From contig DGBM01000003.1 in the NCBI GenBank assembly GCA_002384765.1, forward strand, positions 3,112-10,853: 7,742 nt of DNA, in the 5' to 3' direction. Positions 6,330 through 7,742 of the stretch are shown here, in pieces. The stretch comes from Demequinaceae bacterium UBA4004. Lineage in GTDB: Bacteria; Actinomycetota; Actinomycetes; Actinomycetales; Demequinaceae. The translations under genes and the position numbers were made by a program. The notes under the pieces were generated by a model. It ran no database searches and had not been told where the DNA came from. It was given only the letters and a program-made list of their open reading frames with translations. The first letter of the stretch is position 1. Each line of letters opens with the position of its first letter.

Positions 6330-7742
6330 TCAGCGACGCCCGGGCGATCCGTAGTAGGCGGCGTTGAATCGCAGGGAGCGCTCCACGTCGGCCACCGCCA
6401 CACCATCGTCAATCGTCACCAGTTCGATTCCCATGATGCGTGCGAAGTCTTCGATTACCTGGGGAGACAGTTGGTTGGACATCGCGGTGTGGTGTGCCGC
6501 GCCCGCCATCATCCATGCCGTCGCCGCCGTCGTGAAGTCGGGCCTGCTGCGCCACACGGCGTGGCCCACGGGCAACTTCGGCATCGGCTGGGGAAGGTCG
6601 ACGTTGTCGACCGCGGCAAGTACCAGGCGGAATCGATCGCGCATGTCTGATAGCGCTAACACGATCGCCGGGCCGGCGTCGGCGGTAAAGACCAGGCGGA
6701 CGGGGTCCTCCTTGCCGCCGATTCCGAGCGGGTGCACCTCGAGCCGTGGCTTCGCGGACGTCAGCGCGGGGTTGACCTCCAGCATGTGCGCCCCCAGCGT
6801 CAGCTCTTCGCCCTCAACCAGGTGATAGGTGTAGTCCTCCATGAGGCTCGCGCCGCCGGGGCGGCCAGCGCCCATCACGTTCGCGATGCGCACCAGCATG
6901 GCCGTCTTCCAGTCGCCCTCCGCGCCAAAGCCGTAACCGTCCGCCATGAGGCGCTGCACCGCAAGGCCGGGCAACTGCTTGAGCCCCCCCAGGTCTTCGA
7001 ACGTATCGGTGAAGGCCGTGAAGCCGCCCTCCTCCAGGAAACCGCGCAGACCCACCTCGATCGCCGCGCCGTCACGCAGTGACTGGTGCCTGGCCGCTCC
7101 CGGGAGCAGCTCTTCCGCGACGTCGTACAACTCGAGGTACTCCGCGATGAGTGCATCGATCTGCGTGTCAGTCGCGGCGTGCACGCGCTCCGCCAGCTCG
7201 TTGACTGACCACGTGTTGATCTGGGCGCCAAAGACGGCCTCGGCCTCGGTCTTGTCGCCCTCCGTGACGGCCACGAAGCGCATGTTGTCGCCAATCCTCG
7301 CCACCTTCATCGACCGCGCGGCGTGCGCTCCGGCCGCCGCGCGAGTCCAGTCGCCCACCCGCTCCTGAACGGCGACGTGCGATGCATGGCCCACCACCGT
7401 GGCACGCGGAACGCCGAGTCGCGACTCGATGTACGCGTACTCCCGGTCGCCGTGCGCGGCCTGGTTGAGGTTCATGAAGTCAAAGTCGATCGTGTCCCAC
7501 GGCAGCTCCACGTTCGCCTGCGTGTGCAGGTGCAACAGCGGCTTGGTCAGGGCCTGAAGCCCTGCGATCCACATCTTGGCGGGGCTGAACGTATGCATCC
7601 AGGTGATGACGCCGATCACATTCGGGGCGGCGTTAGCCTCGAGCATCGTCGCCTGAATCTGTTCGCGCGAGATCTGCACCGGCTTCCACGTCACCTTGAC
7701 CGGCACCGCATCGGCGCCCTGAAGATGCGCCACCACGCCTTG
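6330..7742 (-). CDS. araA: L-arabinose isomerase, 5' end beyond the window
   Basis: Cytoplasmic Mn-dependent enzyme converting L-arabinose to L-ribulose (EC 5.3.1.4), first step of the bacterial arabinose pathway. The visible 470 codons align closely with E. coli AraA (500 residues), and only ~31 N-terminal residues are missing. Landmarks are [38 protein letters not shown] and [19 protein letters not shown]. All four metal/catalytic residues are present: Glu of AEGDWKTA (E. coli E306), Glu of LMEDYTYH (E333), His of GAHMLEV (H350) and the second His of GAAHHTAMS (H450), encoded near 6920, 6839, 6788 and 6491. The frame is open to base 7742 with residues Gln-Gly before the first in-frame GTG (7736), so that GTG is internal. 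It reads towards chvE, 154 bp downstream; araB/araD are likely further upstream. No obvious terminator follows. Confidence 0.97.
   Translation of the reverse strand, partial: QGVVAHLQGADAVPVKVTWKPVQISREQIQATMLEANAAPNVIGVITWMHTFSPAKMWIAGLQALTKPLLHLHTQANVELPWDTIDFDFMNLNQAAHGDREYAYIESRLGVPRATVVGHASHVAVQERVGDWTRAAAGAHAARSMKVARIGDNMRFVAVTEGDKTEAEAVFGAQINTWSVNELAERVHAATDTQIDALIAEYLELYDVAEELLPGAARHQSLRDGAAIEVGLRGFLEEGGFTAFTDTFEDLGGLKQLPGLAVQRLMADGYGFGAEGDWKTAMLVRIANVMGAGRPGGASLMEDYTYHLVEGEELTLGAHMLEVNPALTSAKPRLEVHPLGIGGKEDPVRLVFTADAGPAIVLALSDMRDRFRLVLAAVDNVDLPQPMPKLPVGHAVWRSRPDFTTAATAWMMAGAAHHTAMSNQLSPQVIEDFARIMGIELVTIDDGVAVADVERSLRFNAAYYGSPGRR

Noticed and set aside
1..7742. CRISPR arrays, tRNA/rRNA genes, insertion sequences, phage or defence genes
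   Set aside because: No direct-repeat array, no cloverleaf or rRNA-like stretch, and no transposase, integrase or defence-like motif was seen on either strand.

Overview
The window looks like a chromosomal segment of a high-GC actinobacterium. The third-codon-position GC bias is strong enough to leave long antisense open frames. The carbonic anhydrase is of the mycobacterial Rv1284 type, GTG starts occur, and one gene seems to lack a Shine-Dalgarno. Genus is not determinable by eye; a saprophytic Micrococcales-like organism using plant sugars would fit, but that is inference.

Layout, left to right. (1) 1-853, minus strand: a padR-family regulator gene followed, with a 4-bp ATGA overlap, by the start of an ABC exporter-type ATPase gene that runs off the left edge. 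A good promoter (TTGACA, 17 bp, CATACT) lies upstream, and its -10 is covered by a perfect 8+8 bp inverted repeat, a likely autoregulatory operator. (2) 964-1743, minus strand: a beta-carbonic anhydrase gene followed by a small DUF1232/YkvA membrane protein gene. (3) 1816-2178, plus strand: remnant of a short-chain dehydrogenase with its middle and C-terminus deleted. (4) 2171-6175, minus strand: a complete chvE-mmsA-mmsB (ChvE-GguA-GguB type) monosaccharide ABC importer operon. It has a strong promoter with a LacI-type operator in its spacer, a perfect hairpin between the binding-protein gene and the ATPase gene, and an imperfect stem-loop past its end. (5) 6330-7742, minus strand: the C-terminal ~93% of L-arabinose isomerase (araA), cut by the right edge.

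The right-hand part reads as an L-arabinose utilisation locus. The lipoprotein ChvE captures a pentose/hexose, MmsB/MmsA import it, and AraA converts L-arabinose to L-ribulose; araB and araD are expected beyond the right edge. A LacI-family repressor not in the window (an AraR-like protein would fit) probably controls the importer. The left part is an unrelated PadR-controlled exporter module.

I did not find a clearly novel biological system. The features most worth a second look are the internally deleted dehydrogenase, the two operator/promoter overlaps, and the two stem-loops bounding the importer cistrons.
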